This document shows, in pieces, positions 1 to 5,783 of a stretch of DNA of 5,783 nucleotides (its first letter is position 1; every line of letters starts with the position of its first letter). A program made the translations under genes and the position numbers. A model generated the notes under the pieces. The model was given only the letters and a program-made list of their open reading frames with translations, did no database searches and had not been told where the DNA came from. Source of the stretch: Gammaproteobacteria bacterium (lineage in GTDB: Bacteria > Pseudomonadota > Gammaproteobacteria > Pseudomonadales > Pseudohongiellaceae). The stretch covers positions 665-6,447 of the forward strand of contig NYWC01000091.1 in assembly GCA_002684935.1 (NCBI GenBank), given 5' to 3'.

Positions 1-1100
1 TCTACTTTCCAGCTGCTGCTGGTGTCGTGGCCGGCAATGCCATAGATATTGGAAAACGGTGCCAGAATATCCAGCAAAGCTTGGAAGTTTTCCGTATTGG
101 GGCCGGTGGCACGGTTGCCGAATTCATCTTCTGTTTCAGCGACCAGCGGGATATGGGTGGCAATCACAATGAGCTTATTAGGATCGACCAGGGCCAGGTC
201 GGCAGTCAGCCACTGCAGCTGATTTTCAGTAATAAATCCACGGTAGCGACCGCTAGTAAACTCTTTGCCCAGGCCGGCGTATTCTACGTTGTTCAGAGCC
301 ACAAAGTGGGTATCGCCATGGTTGAACGAGTAGTAGGTCGGGCCAAAATGACTCTTATAGGTTTCATTGGCGAATCTTGCGTCTGGCGAGTTGTAGTTCA
401 CGTCGTGATTGCCCGGCAGGTACCATTGAGGGATCTCCATCAGGCCCATCATGACCTTGTGACGGTCATAGATGGCGAGATTGTCATTGGCGACATCTCC
501 AACGGTGATGCCGAAGTCGACTCCATAAGGATTAGCAATCAAGGGGTTGATCAGGTCTTCTCGTAACATGTCCTGGCTGAGATCGAAACGCGCCTGGGTA
601 TCGGCGAAGCCATGGGCGATAAAGACATCGCTGTCGCTGCTATCGGGCAGCAGGCCAAAGTTGATGGCATCTGGCAGAGGGCCGGTGGGTTCGATCACGG
701 GAAATAACCACTCCACCGCGGTCCCGCGAATCTCAGAGGGTGTGCCTTCGGGGTAGTGTCGGTAGAAAAACTGCGGTACCTGGTTGGCATCAACCGGCAC
801 GGCATATCCCGCAGGTTTGCTGATGAATAAAATCTCGGTAGGGGCCAGGTCAATTTCATAGCGGCCATTGCTATCGCTGGTCACAACCCGGCAACCATTG
901 CTAATGGCAATGTCCGGGACACCGGGTTCGCGCCGATCAAACCGTCCGTTGCGATTTAGGTCAGCGTAGACCGAGCCGGTTGCGGATGCCGCGTTGGTTC
1001 GATTGCGATCGCATTGCGCAGCGGCATCAGGCACAAGGACTGCTAGACTGAGCAGGGCAAGGGTGGTGGTTTTTGCAATCCAGGCCGCTTGTGACATCAT
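1..1100 (-). CDS. Secreted calcineurin-like metallophosphoesterase with N-terminal Cna-B/SdrD-like domain (C-terminus cut by window edge)
   Basis: The reading frame is open from an ATG at 1100 down to the left edge, giving 366 residues without a stop, so the C-terminus is missing. Residues 1-28 look like a Sec signal peptide: Lys10, then a hydrophobic run (about 11-23), then DAAA before Gln29. Residues 42-95 resemble the small beta-sandwich (MetallophosN/Cna-B type) found before some bacterial phosphoesterases, including a DLNRNGRFDRRE loop that fits an EF-hand pattern. The catalytic domain follows: ADTQ (166-169), GDVAND (201-206), GNHD (230-233), ATHIP (315-319) and AGHDT (356-360). These match the calcineurin-like metal-binding blocks, although the usual DxH is DxQ and the usual GHxH is GHDT. 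The family hydrolyses phosphomono- or diesters with a two-metal centre; the substrate here is unknown. A C-terminal MetallophosC-type domain would be expected beyond the edge. The start is supported by AGGAAG five bases upstream; a second ATG immediately follows, so either Met could be used. Confidence 0.88.
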   Translation of the reverse strand, partial: MMSQAAWIAKTTTLALLSLAVLVPDAAAQCDRNRTNAASATGSVYADLNRNGRFDRREPGVPDIAISNGCRVVTSDSNGRYEIDLAPTEILFISKPAGYAVPVDANQVPQFFYRHYPEGTPSEIRGTAVEWLFPVIEPTGPLPDAINFGLLPDSSDSDVFIAHGFADTQARFDLSQDMLREDLINPLIANPYGVDFGITVGDVANDNLAIYDRHKVMMGLMEIPQWYLPGNHDVNYNSPDARFANETYKSHFGPTYYSFNHGDTHFVALNNVEYAGLGKEFTSGRYRGFITENQLQWLTADLALVDPNKLIVIATHIPLVAETEDEFGNRATGPNTENFQALLDILAPFSNIYGIAGHDTSSSWKV

Positions 1101-1105
1101 GAGGG

Positions 1106-1111
1106 CTTCCT
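1106..1111 (-). promoter_or_regulatory. Ribosome binding site of the phosphoesterase gene
   Basis: On the minus strand AGGAAG lies five bases before the first ATG (1100) and eight bases before the second (1097). Both spacings are workable, so it supports the start region without deciding between the two adjacent Met codons. Confidence 0.6.
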
Positions 1112-1140
1112 TTGATTTTTAGCTCAGTATGCCTGAATCA

Positions 1141-1160
1141 GCTGTCAGTAACATGTCAGC
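1141..1160. promoter_or_regulatory. Imperfect inverted repeat in the divergent phosphoesterase/thiolase-like intergenic region
   Basis: The pattern is GCTGTCA, six bases, TGTCAGC. The arms pair at six of seven positions. It sits about 40 bases upstream of the phosphoesterase start and 28 bases upstream of the thiolase-like start, within an 87-base gap that must hold both promoters. That position would suit an operator, but the arms are short and no regulator gene lies in the window. No convincing -35/-10 pair was found for either gene; a CATACT on the minus strand is the closest -10 candidate and has no good -35 partner. Confidence 0.22.
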
Positions 1161-1187
1161 AGCGCAAACTGCAGTGCAGGCAATCTC

Positions 1188-2750
1188 ATGAAAGATGAAC
1201 CAGGTAAGACTTTACCACCCTCTACTCCAGTGTTGATAGGTGCAGGACAGTTCATGGAAAAAGGCAAGTCGCCGTCTGTGAGCCTGCCGCCCATGGGCAT
1301 CGCGGCGGCTGCGGGACAGCGGGCATTAGATGACACGGGTGCTCCAAAACAGGTCGCAGCGGCTTTAGATGCACTGGTCTCGGTGCGAATCTTTCCGGAT
1401 TCCTGGAACCGGCCCCGTGATCCAAACCCTTTTGGACGCGCGGAGAACCCGCCTTTTGCCATTGCCAGAAGGCTGGGGGCAGAACCAGGACTGGGGATCT
1501 ACGGCAATGTCGGCGGAAACACACCCCAGAAGTACATCAATGAGATGGCCGACCGTATTGTCAGGGGCGAATTTGAAATGGCGATGGTGGTCGGTGGTGA
1601 AGCCCTAAAAACCGCGCAGCTCGCTGTGCGAGAGGGCATCGACCTGGATTGGCAGGAGCAGGACAACCGGGCATTTGAAGATCGTGGCATCGGCGAGTCT
1701 CTGTCCACTCCTCATGAGTCCGCCCACGGCTTAGGCGTGCCGATCCAAACCTATCCCCTATTCGAAAATGCGCTGCGCCATCGCGATCAGCACAGCCTGC
1801 AGGCCCACCTTGCGGCTATGGCCAGCTTGATGCAGCCCTTTAACGCTGTGGCGAGTCAAAACCCTTACGCAAGCTATGGTGAACCACGCTCGGCACAGGA
1901 ATTGGCGACCGTCACAGCGGAGAATCGCTTTATCTGTCTACCCTATCCCAAATGGATGAATGCCATGGATGGGGTGAACCAGGGCGCAGCTGTCATACTG
2001 ACTTCGGTGGCCAAGGCCAGGGAGCTGGGTATAAGGGAAGACAAGTGGGTGTTCCTGCACGGCTGCAGTGAGGCCAACGAGCGGCTATTGGTGTCGGAGC
2101 GCCTAAACTATTCGAGTTCACCAGCACTGGGTATGAATACTCGCCAGGCCCTGGCTATGGCGGGCAAGACCTTGTCGGACATGGAGTGTTTCGATATCTA
2201 TTCTTGTTTTCCATCCGCAGTGGCCATTGCCTGCGAAGAACTGGGTCTGGCTCGTGACGATCCCCGCGGGCTAACGGTCACTGGCGGTCTGCCGTACTTT
2301 GGCGGGCCGGGGAATAATTATTCCCTGCATGGCATCGCCAGCATGTTGGAAAAACTGCGGCGTAAACCCTCCGCATTTGGGCTGATTACGGCCAACGGTG
2401 GCTATCTGACCAAACACGCGTCCGGCGTGTATTCCTGTCAGCCGCTTGCTTCAGAATGGCAATTACCTGACAGCGACAGCATACAGCGCGAGGTGGATAG
2501 CTTGGATTATCCGGTTTTTACAGAAACGCCGCAGGGCGATGCCACTATAGAGACTTACACGGTATGCTTCAGGCGAGGCGAGCCTGTTCGGTCGATCGTT
2601 ATCGGAAGATTGCTAACCACGGGCGAAAGGTTTGTGGCGAACACGGCAGCAGAACCGCAGCTATTTGATGATTTGATCAAGCACGATTGGATTGGCCGCC
2701 GTGGTCAGGTAGGCCAATGCGGTGAACTGAATCTGTTTAAACCAGTCTAG
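1188..2750 (+). CDS. Thiolase-like protein, TLP1/SCP2-thiolase-like type (commonly annotated acetyl-CoA acetyltransferase)
   Basis: This is a complete 520-residue protein. The N-terminus has the thiolase-type opening TPVLIGAGQ (13-21). GNVGGNTPQ (106-114) and VVGGEA (134-139) match the region around the thiolase nucleophile, but no Cys is present there. DIYSCFPSAV (336-345) stands where thiolases carry their HDCF/HEAF motif. GGLPYFGGPGNNY (366-378) stands where they carry GGxxxxGHP, and TANGGYLTKH (401-410) follows. The tail, about 455-520, fits the extra C-terminal domain of thiolase-like protein type 1 (TLP1_add_C), including VIGRLLTTGERFVANT (471-486). Mycobacterial TLP1 is known to bind CoA without clear thiolase activity, so an acyl-CoA-related but non-classical role is inferred. 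It is probably cytoplasmic, as no signal peptide or membrane segment is seen. ATG 1188 is the only upstream choice, because the frame is closed by TAA at 1149-1151; the Shine-Dalgarno (CAGG) is weak. The gene appears monocistronic, with a converging neighbour downstream. Confidence 0.87.
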   Translation: MKDEPGKTLPPSTPVLIGAGQFMEKGKSPSVSLPPMGIAAAAGQRALDDTGAPKQVAAALDALVSVRIFPDSWNRPRDPNPFGRAENPPFAIARRLGAEPGLGIYGNVGGNTPQKYINEMADRIVRGEFEMAMVVGGEALKTAQLAVREGIDLDWQEQDNRAFEDRGIGESLSTPHESAHGLGVPIQTYPLFENALRHRDQHSLQAHLAAMASLMQPFNAVASQNPYASYGEPRSAQELATVTAENRFICLPYPKWMNAMDGVNQGAAVILTSVAKARELGIREDKWVFLHGCSEANERLLVSERLNYSSSPALGMNTRQALAMAGKTLSDMECFDIYSCFPSAVAIACEELGLARDDPRGLTVTGGLPYFGGPGNNYSLHGIASMLEKLRRKPSAFGLITANGGYLTKHASGVYSCQPLASEWQLPDSDSIQREVDSLDYPVFTETPQGDATIETYTVCFRRGEPVRSIVIGRLLTTGERFVANTAAEPQLFDDLIKHDWIGRRGQVGQCGELNLFKPV

Positions 2751-2810
2751 CCTGCAAGCTGGTCTGGTAATGGCATCGCTATATCTTTTTTACGTCGCTT
2801 CGAATCACTT

Positions 2811-3302
2811 CTACGTTGGCGGGCCTAACGGGCTCTCGGCGCATCCTGTTCTTTCCACAGTCCAGCTCAGATTGGTTAGCAGCCAGCGCTCATCGCGTTT
2901 GATGAGCTGGAATGAGTCGATGCCGCAATGTGAGAATTCGCCGTTGACGTGAAAATCATAGGGTGCCCAAAACACTGCGATGTCGCGCTGAATCAGCACC
3001 GTGGGATCCCAATAGCGTTCCAGTAAGGCTGGTCCATCGCTGCTCAGGTTATTTAACAGTTGGGCATAGTTCTGGATGCGAATTCGCTGATCACCGCCTG
3101 TATTTATCGACGTGGAAATATTGAGCGAGCCTTGCATTGAAATGCTTGCCAGCAGCTGTCGGTTACGTTCGGCCAGCGCAGTAAAGAATTGATCTACAGT
3201 ATCAAGAATGGCATCTTCGTCTGCCGTGGATTGCGCGAAAGCCGGCTTGCTGGTCAATAAAAGTATTAAAACAAGGGATTTGAGCAGGGTGTGAGTTTGC
3301 AT
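2811..3302 (-). CDS. Small exported NTF2/SnoaL-like protein
   Basis: This is a complete 163-residue protein. Residues 1-23 form a good signal peptide: His and Lys early, then a leucine-rich core, then an AFA cleavage site before Gln24. The mature part starts with an acidic helix (DEDAILDTVDQFFTALAERN) and ends with strands typical of the NTF2-like cone fold, including VFWAPYDFHVNGEFSHCGID and SFQLIKRDERWLLTNLSW. This arrangement matches SnoaL-like or DUF4440/lumazine-binding-like families, which include ligand-binding proteins and enzymes; no catalytic assignment is possible here. It is predicted to be periplasmic or secreted. The frame stays open upstream to an ATG at 3401, but the start at 3302 is chosen because it begins the signal peptide and has GGAG seven bases ahead. 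The gene is divergent from the esterase gene and convergent with the thiolase-like gene. The family call rests on fold-like pattern rather than a signature motif. Confidence 0.8.
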   Translation of the reverse strand: MQTHTLLKSLVLILLLTSKPAFAQSTADEDAILDTVDQFFTALAERNRQLLASISMQGSLNISTSINTGGDQRIRIQNYAQLLNNLSSDGPALLERYWDPTVLIQRDIAVFWAPYDFHVNGEFSHCGIDSFQLIKRDERWLLTNLSWTVERTGCAESPLGPPT

Positions 3303-3309
3303 AAGTTTT

Positions 3310-3313
3310 CTCC
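3310..3313 (-). promoter_or_regulatory. Ribosome binding site that fixes the start of the NTF2-like gene
   Basis: GGAG on the minus strand lies seven bases before the ATG at 3302. Together with the signal peptide beginning at that codon, it favours this start over the in-frame ATG 99 bases further upstream. Confidence 0.7.
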
Positions 3314-3371
3314 GTGCATAAATGGCGGCACCTAATTTCTGATAGCAAGTGGCTTGTTTTCTCGAGGTGTG

Positions 3372-3390
3372 ATTTGATCCCAAGTCAAAT
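3372..3390. promoter_or_regulatory. Perfect 6-7-6 inverted repeat in the divergent NTF2-like/esterase intergenic region, candidate operator
   Basis: ATTTGA, seven bases, TCAAAT forms a perfect dyad near the middle of the 169-base gap between the two divergent genes. It is 69 bases from the NTF2-like start and 81 bases from the esterase start, a place where a dimeric repressor or activator could serve both. A TTGACT on the minus strand overlaps the right arm and could be a -35 element, but no good -10 follows at normal spacing. The rest of the gap holds AT-rich stretches (for example CTATAAAG at 3425-3432 and TTTATAAG at 3451-3458) with no convincing promoter pair. No regulator gene is in view. 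Confidence 0.35.
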
Positions 3391-3471
3391 AGACTTCGCA
3401 AGATACTATCGCCTGCGGAAAAGTGCTATAAAGCCAAGCCTGCAAGTGTATTTATAAGAACTCTTCCATCC

Positions 3472-4473
3472 ATGTTGCGCCGCTTTTCTTGGCAATCCTT
3501 TCTGATCTCCTATCTGTGTTCTATGGCAGCGGTTTCTGCTCAGGAGCTGGAACTCAGTCCGGCCGAGATTCCGCCGGGTCTGAGCACTGTTGAATTCTTC
3601 GGCTCAGCGGTCAATCGCAATATGAAGTTCGATATCGTCTTGCCCCAGGACTACGAGACTTCGTCTCAGCGCTACCCCGTGCTCTATTTGCTACATGGCT
3701 ACATGCAGAACTACACCACCTGGGGTCGCAATCTTGCCGCCAGTTTCTACGCCCGCAATCTGAACGATTTGATCCTGGTGCTGCCGGATGGAGGTAACAG
3801 TTGGTACGTGAATTATGCCAGCAATGGGGCAGGGCAGCTGAATAATTGGGAAGATCACATCATCAAGGATGTGATTCGTCATGTTGACGAAAACTTTCGC
3901 ACCGAAGCTCGACGAGAAGGTCGAGCCATTGCCGGGTTGTCAATGGGCGGATTCGGTGCGTTTGCCCTCGGTTTGCGCCACCCACAGATGTTTATCTCCA
4001 TCGGCAGCACCAGTGGCGCGCTCAGTTACGCGCGCACCGAGGCGGCGCGGATTGAAGCGGGTGTCGAGGATGTTCCAGCTCAGCACAACCCGGAAAATCA
4101 AGCACAGTTTGAACAGGTCGATGCCTTTATCGCCGAGATTGTTGCCATGCCAGGGTTCAGCACACAGGAAGAGCGGACGCCTTTGGGTAAAGCGTTCGAC
4201 TCGGTGGAGCAGGCTAAAGCCTATGATCCCTTTGAAATCATCTACAATGTGCAGAAGAGCCAGATGCCACACATTTATCTGGACTCTGGTACCGAGGATG
4301 GATTGATTCAGGAGGCCCGAGAACTGGTGCAGCTCCTTATGGTGAACAACGTACCGTTTGATTACATGCAGAGCAGAGGGCAACACAATTCAGAGTACTG
4401 GCGCCGCTCTGTTGGGCACATGATGACGATCCAGCATGAAGTTATGCAGCGTGCCCTGGGAAATCGACCATGA
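3472..4473 (+). CDS. Exported esterase-D-type alpha/beta hydrolase (putative esterase family)
   Basis: This is a complete 333-residue protein. Residues 1-23 are a probable Sec signal peptide (MLRR, a hydrophobic stretch, then VSA before Gln24), so it should act in the periplasm or outside the cell. The alpha/beta-hydrolase fold of the esterase D/feruloyl-esterase-like family is clear. YPVLYLLHGYMQNYTTW (68-84) carries the oxyanion-hole LHG, LILVLPDGG (100-108) follows, and GLSMGGFGAF (155-164) holds the nucleophile Ser157. SGTEDGL (272-278) with Asp276 and RGQHNSEYW (302-310) with His305 complete a plausible triad. Members cleave acyl, feruloyl, acetyl or siderophore esters; the substrate cannot be read here. 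The ATG at 3472 is chosen because it begins the signal peptide, although no clear Shine-Dalgarno precedes it. Its stop codon overlaps the start of the next gene, so it probably heads a three-gene unit. Confidence 0.92.
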   Translation: MLRRFSWQSFLISYLCSMAAVSAQELELSPAEIPPGLSTVEFFGSAVNRNMKFDIVLPQDYETSSQRYPVLYLLHGYMQNYTTWGRNLAASFYARNLNDLILVLPDGGNSWYVNYASNGAGQLNNWEDHIIKDVIRHVDENFRTEARREGRAIAGLSMGGFGAFALGLRHPQMFISIGSTSGALSYARTEAARIEAGVEDVPAQHNPENQAQFEQVDAFIAEIVAMPGFSTQEERTPLGKAFDSVEQAKAYDPFEIIYNVQKSQMPHIYLDSGTEDGLIQEARELVQLLMVNNVPFDYMQSRGQHNSEYWRRSVGHMMTIQHEVMQRALGNRP

Positions 4474-5312
4474 GCACCGAGGAAACCCAAGTGCTTAGTT
4501 CTCAGCAAATTGAATCCTTCGCTGAGCGTGGCGTGCTAAAACTGGCTCTGGGTTTCTCTGCGGATTTGCTGAATAATATCGTCGAACAGGTACAGCCACT
4601 CTATGAGCCTGCGTATCAGCAAAATCCGCTGGTGGCCTCCCGAGTTCAGGATGCCTGGCAGCAGCTGGATAGCGTGCGACAGCTGGCAGTTGATGCGAAA
4701 GTGCTGGCTGCGCTTGAGCAACTTTTAGGTCGCAAGCCGCTGCCGTTTCAGACCCTCAATTTTCCGGTTGGCACCTCACAGTATCCCCATTCCGATTCGA
4801 TCCACTTCAATACTGACCCGGCAGGTTATATGGTGGGCGTATGGGTAGCGCTGGAAGACATCGATGCCGAGAACGGGCCGCTGATCTACTACCCGGGAAG
4901 CCACAAGCTGCCTTACTACTCCATGCAAGATCTGGGGCTGGAACCGGGTTACCCTCAATATCATGCCTATGAACGGCGGATTCAGAACGTAATCGCCGAA
5001 CATGGATTACAGCCTGAGTTGGGCTTGGCCAGGAAAGGCGAGGCCATAATCTGGCACGCCAATCTGCTGCACGGTGGTGCTGCCCGCAAGGACGTGAATC
5101 GTAGTCGGCATTCTCAGGTTACCCACTACTTCTTTGAGGGCTGCGAGTACTACACGCCAATGGAAAGCTCTCAAGCTAAACGCAAGAAAAGAAAACCATT
5201 CTGGATTCCGCAAACCGCAGATTTTCAGCTACCGCCTAAACTCTGGGAGCGACCCTTGCCGGTGCGTGCACTGCGGAAAGTGCTGCGCGGGCTGGGTCTA
5301 TCTAACGAGTAG
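4470..5312 (+). CDS. Phytanoyl-CoA dioxygenase (PhyH) family Fe(II)/2-oxoglutarate oxygenase
   Basis: This is a complete 280-residue protein, a usual length for the family, with no signal peptide, so it is probably cytoplasmic. The double-stranded beta-helix core is recognisable. The iron-binding HxD is His107-Ser-Asp109 in YPHSDSIHFNT; GVWVALEDIDAENGPLIYYPGSHK (123-146) is the typical strand and turn after it. WHANLLHGG (195-203) supplies the distal histidine, probably His201. Arg213 in NRSRHSQVTHYF is the likely 2-oxoglutarate ligand, judged by its 12-residue spacing from His201 and by comparison with human PHYH, where the spacing is 11. The family hydroxylates very varied substrates, so no substrate is proposed. 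The tail is strongly basic (KRKKRK at 238-243, then an Arg/Leu-rich helix around 261-276). The ATG overlaps the esterase TGA as ATGA, with GGGA eight bases upstream, which suggests translational coupling. Confidence 0.92.
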   Translation: MSTEETQVLSSQQIESFAERGVLKLALGFSADLLNNIVEQVQPLYEPAYQQNPLVASRVQDAWQQLDSVRQLAVDAKVLAALEQLLGRKPLPFQTLNFPVGTSQYPHSDSIHFNTDPAGYMVGVWVALEDIDAENGPLIYYPGSHKLPYYSMQDLGLEPGYPQYHAYERRIQNVIAEHGLQPELGLARKGEAIIWHANLLHGGAARKDVNRSRHSQVTHYFFEGCEYYTPMESSQAKRKKRKPFWIPQTADFQLPPKLWERPLPVRALRKVLRGLGLSNE

Positions 5313-5322
5313 CGTTTAATAA

Positions 5323-5783
5323 ATGGCAACAAGAGAAATGCCGACTTCCTCATTACTCCGGGTTTCTGATGCGCTGTGTCGGATCAATCGCGAGGTGCTG
5401 CTTCGGGTACCCCAGTTTTCTGTTAAGCCCGGCGAGCACTGGTGCTTGTTTGGACGTAACGGCGCCGGCAAGTCGGTATTGGCGGCGCTGCTTACTGGCA
5501 AGCGGGTAGAGTCTGGCAGTTATGTGGCTTATCGGGACGACTTTGAACCGGCGCGGGATATTCTGCTGGTGTCATTTGAGGAACAGCAGCGGCTGTGGCA
5601 GCGGGACAATCGGCTCGATATGAGCGAGTACAGTGATCGTGCTCAGGATAGCGGTACCCTGGTGCGGGAGTTGCTGCACTCTGGTCTGGAGGCAGATGCT
5701 GAGGTACCGCCTGAGACTGAGATGATTGTTGAACAGCTGGCGCTGCAGCCGCTGTTGGAAAAAGGTATTCGCTTCCTGTCATC
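5323..5783 (+). CDS. modF: ModF/PhrA-like ABC ATPase, N-terminal part (cut by right edge)
   Basis: The frame runs open from ATG 5323 to the right edge, giving 153 residues. FGRNGAGKSVLAALLTG (43-59) is a clear Walker A with Lys50 and Ser51. ILLVSFEEQQRLWQRDN (80-96) and PLLEKGIRFLSS (143-153, last codon cut) resemble the E. coli ModF segments LSFEQLQKL and ALLDRRFKYLSTGE; this is from memory, not from a search. ModF-type proteins are usually about 490 residues with two nucleotide-binding domains and no membrane domain, so roughly two thirds are missing here. E. coli ModF is encoded next to the molybdate regulator modE, but its own function is not settled, so no molybdate role is claimed. The ABC signature (LSxGE) would begin right at the edge. 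The gene starts 10 bases after the PhyH-like stop, so it is probably co-transcribed. Shine-Dalgarno evidence is poor, and Met6 (5338) is an alternative start. Confidence 0.8.
   Translation, partial: MATREMPTSSLLRVSDALCRINREVLLRVPQFSVKPGEHWCLFGRNGAGKSVLAALLTGKRVESGSYVAYRDDFEPARDILLVSFEEQQRLWQRDNRLDMSEYSDRAQDSGTLVRELLHSGLEADAEVPPETEMIVEQLALQPLLEKGIRFLS

Noticed and set aside
27..756. Plus-strand open frames of 179 and 69 codons at the left end
   Set aside because: They lie antisense to the phosphoesterase, which has a signal peptide and clear metal-binding motifs; the plus-strand products show no recognisable domain.
2741..2791. Possible terminator after the thiolase-like gene (ACCAG / CTGGT stem, T-run near 2785)
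   Set aside because: The stem is only five pairs with a 13-base loop, and the T-run begins about 20 bases beyond it, so it does not have the form of an intrinsic terminator.
3303..3401. N-terminal extension of the NTF2-like gene by 33 codons
   Set aside because: The extension would bury the signal peptide inside the protein, and the internal ATG at 3302 has a good GGAG at the right distance.
2749..3446. Repeated 10-mer AGCCTGCAAG at 2749-2758 and 3437-3446
   Set aside because: Several 10-base repeats are expected by chance in a window of this size, and the flanks do not match.
3472..3541. Lipoprotein signal in the esterase (Cys16)
   Set aside because: The residue before the Cys is Leu, which does not fit a lipobox; a type I cleavage site VSA is present further on.
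3881..4386. Overlapping frames of 141 codons (plus) and 148 codons (minus) inside the esterase gene
   Set aside because: Both overlap the conserved nucleophile and acid regions of the esterase in other frames and show no domain of their own.
5316..5782. Minus-strand frames at the right end
   Set aside because: They are antisense to the Walker A-bearing ATPase frame, and their products are low-complexity (Pro/Ala/Gln-rich) as expected for a shadow frame.

Overview
The window reads as ordinary chromosomal DNA from a Gram-negative bacterium, most likely a marine-type gammaproteobacterium. That assignment is an inference from three things: three proteins with Sec-type signal peptides, moderate GC codon use, and a ModF-like ATPase that lines up with the Escherichia coli protein as I remember it. 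There are six protein-coding genes, two of them cut by the window edges. I see no tRNA, rRNA, CRISPR array, insertion sequence, integrase or attachment site.

Layout. (1) Positions 1-1100, minus strand: a secreted calcineurin-like phosphoesterase with an N-terminal Cna-B/SdrD-like domain, truncated at its C-terminus by the left edge. (2) Positions 1101-1187: a short divergent intergenic region with an imperfect inverted repeat. (3) Positions 1188-2750, plus strand: a thiolase-fold protein of the TLP1 type that lacks the usual thiolase catalytic residues. (4) Positions 2811-3302, minus strand: a small exported NTF2/SnoaL-like protein that converges on the thiolase-like gene. (5) Positions 3303-3471: a divergent intergenic region with a clean 6-7-6 inverted repeat. 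(6) Positions 3472 to the right edge, plus strand: a tight cluster of an exported esterase-D-type alpha/beta hydrolase, a phytanoyl-CoA-dioxygenase-family oxygenase whose start overlaps the esterase stop (ATGA), and a ModF-like ABC ATPase starting 10 bases after the oxygenase stop.

How the genes might work together. The esterase, oxygenase and ATPase are probably co-transcribed, but they do not form a pathway I recognise. The esterase is predicted to act in the periplasm or outside the cell, and the other two in the cytoplasm. The thiolase-like protein (acyl-CoA-related fold) and the oxygenase (a family that includes acyl-CoA hydroxylases) would both fit lipid or acyl-CoA metabolism, but no substrate can be read from the sequence.

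I found no clear new system. The most useful observations are active-site departures in the phosphoesterase and the thiolase-like protein, the candidate operators in the two divergent intergenic regions, and the compact esterase-oxygenase-ModF cluster.
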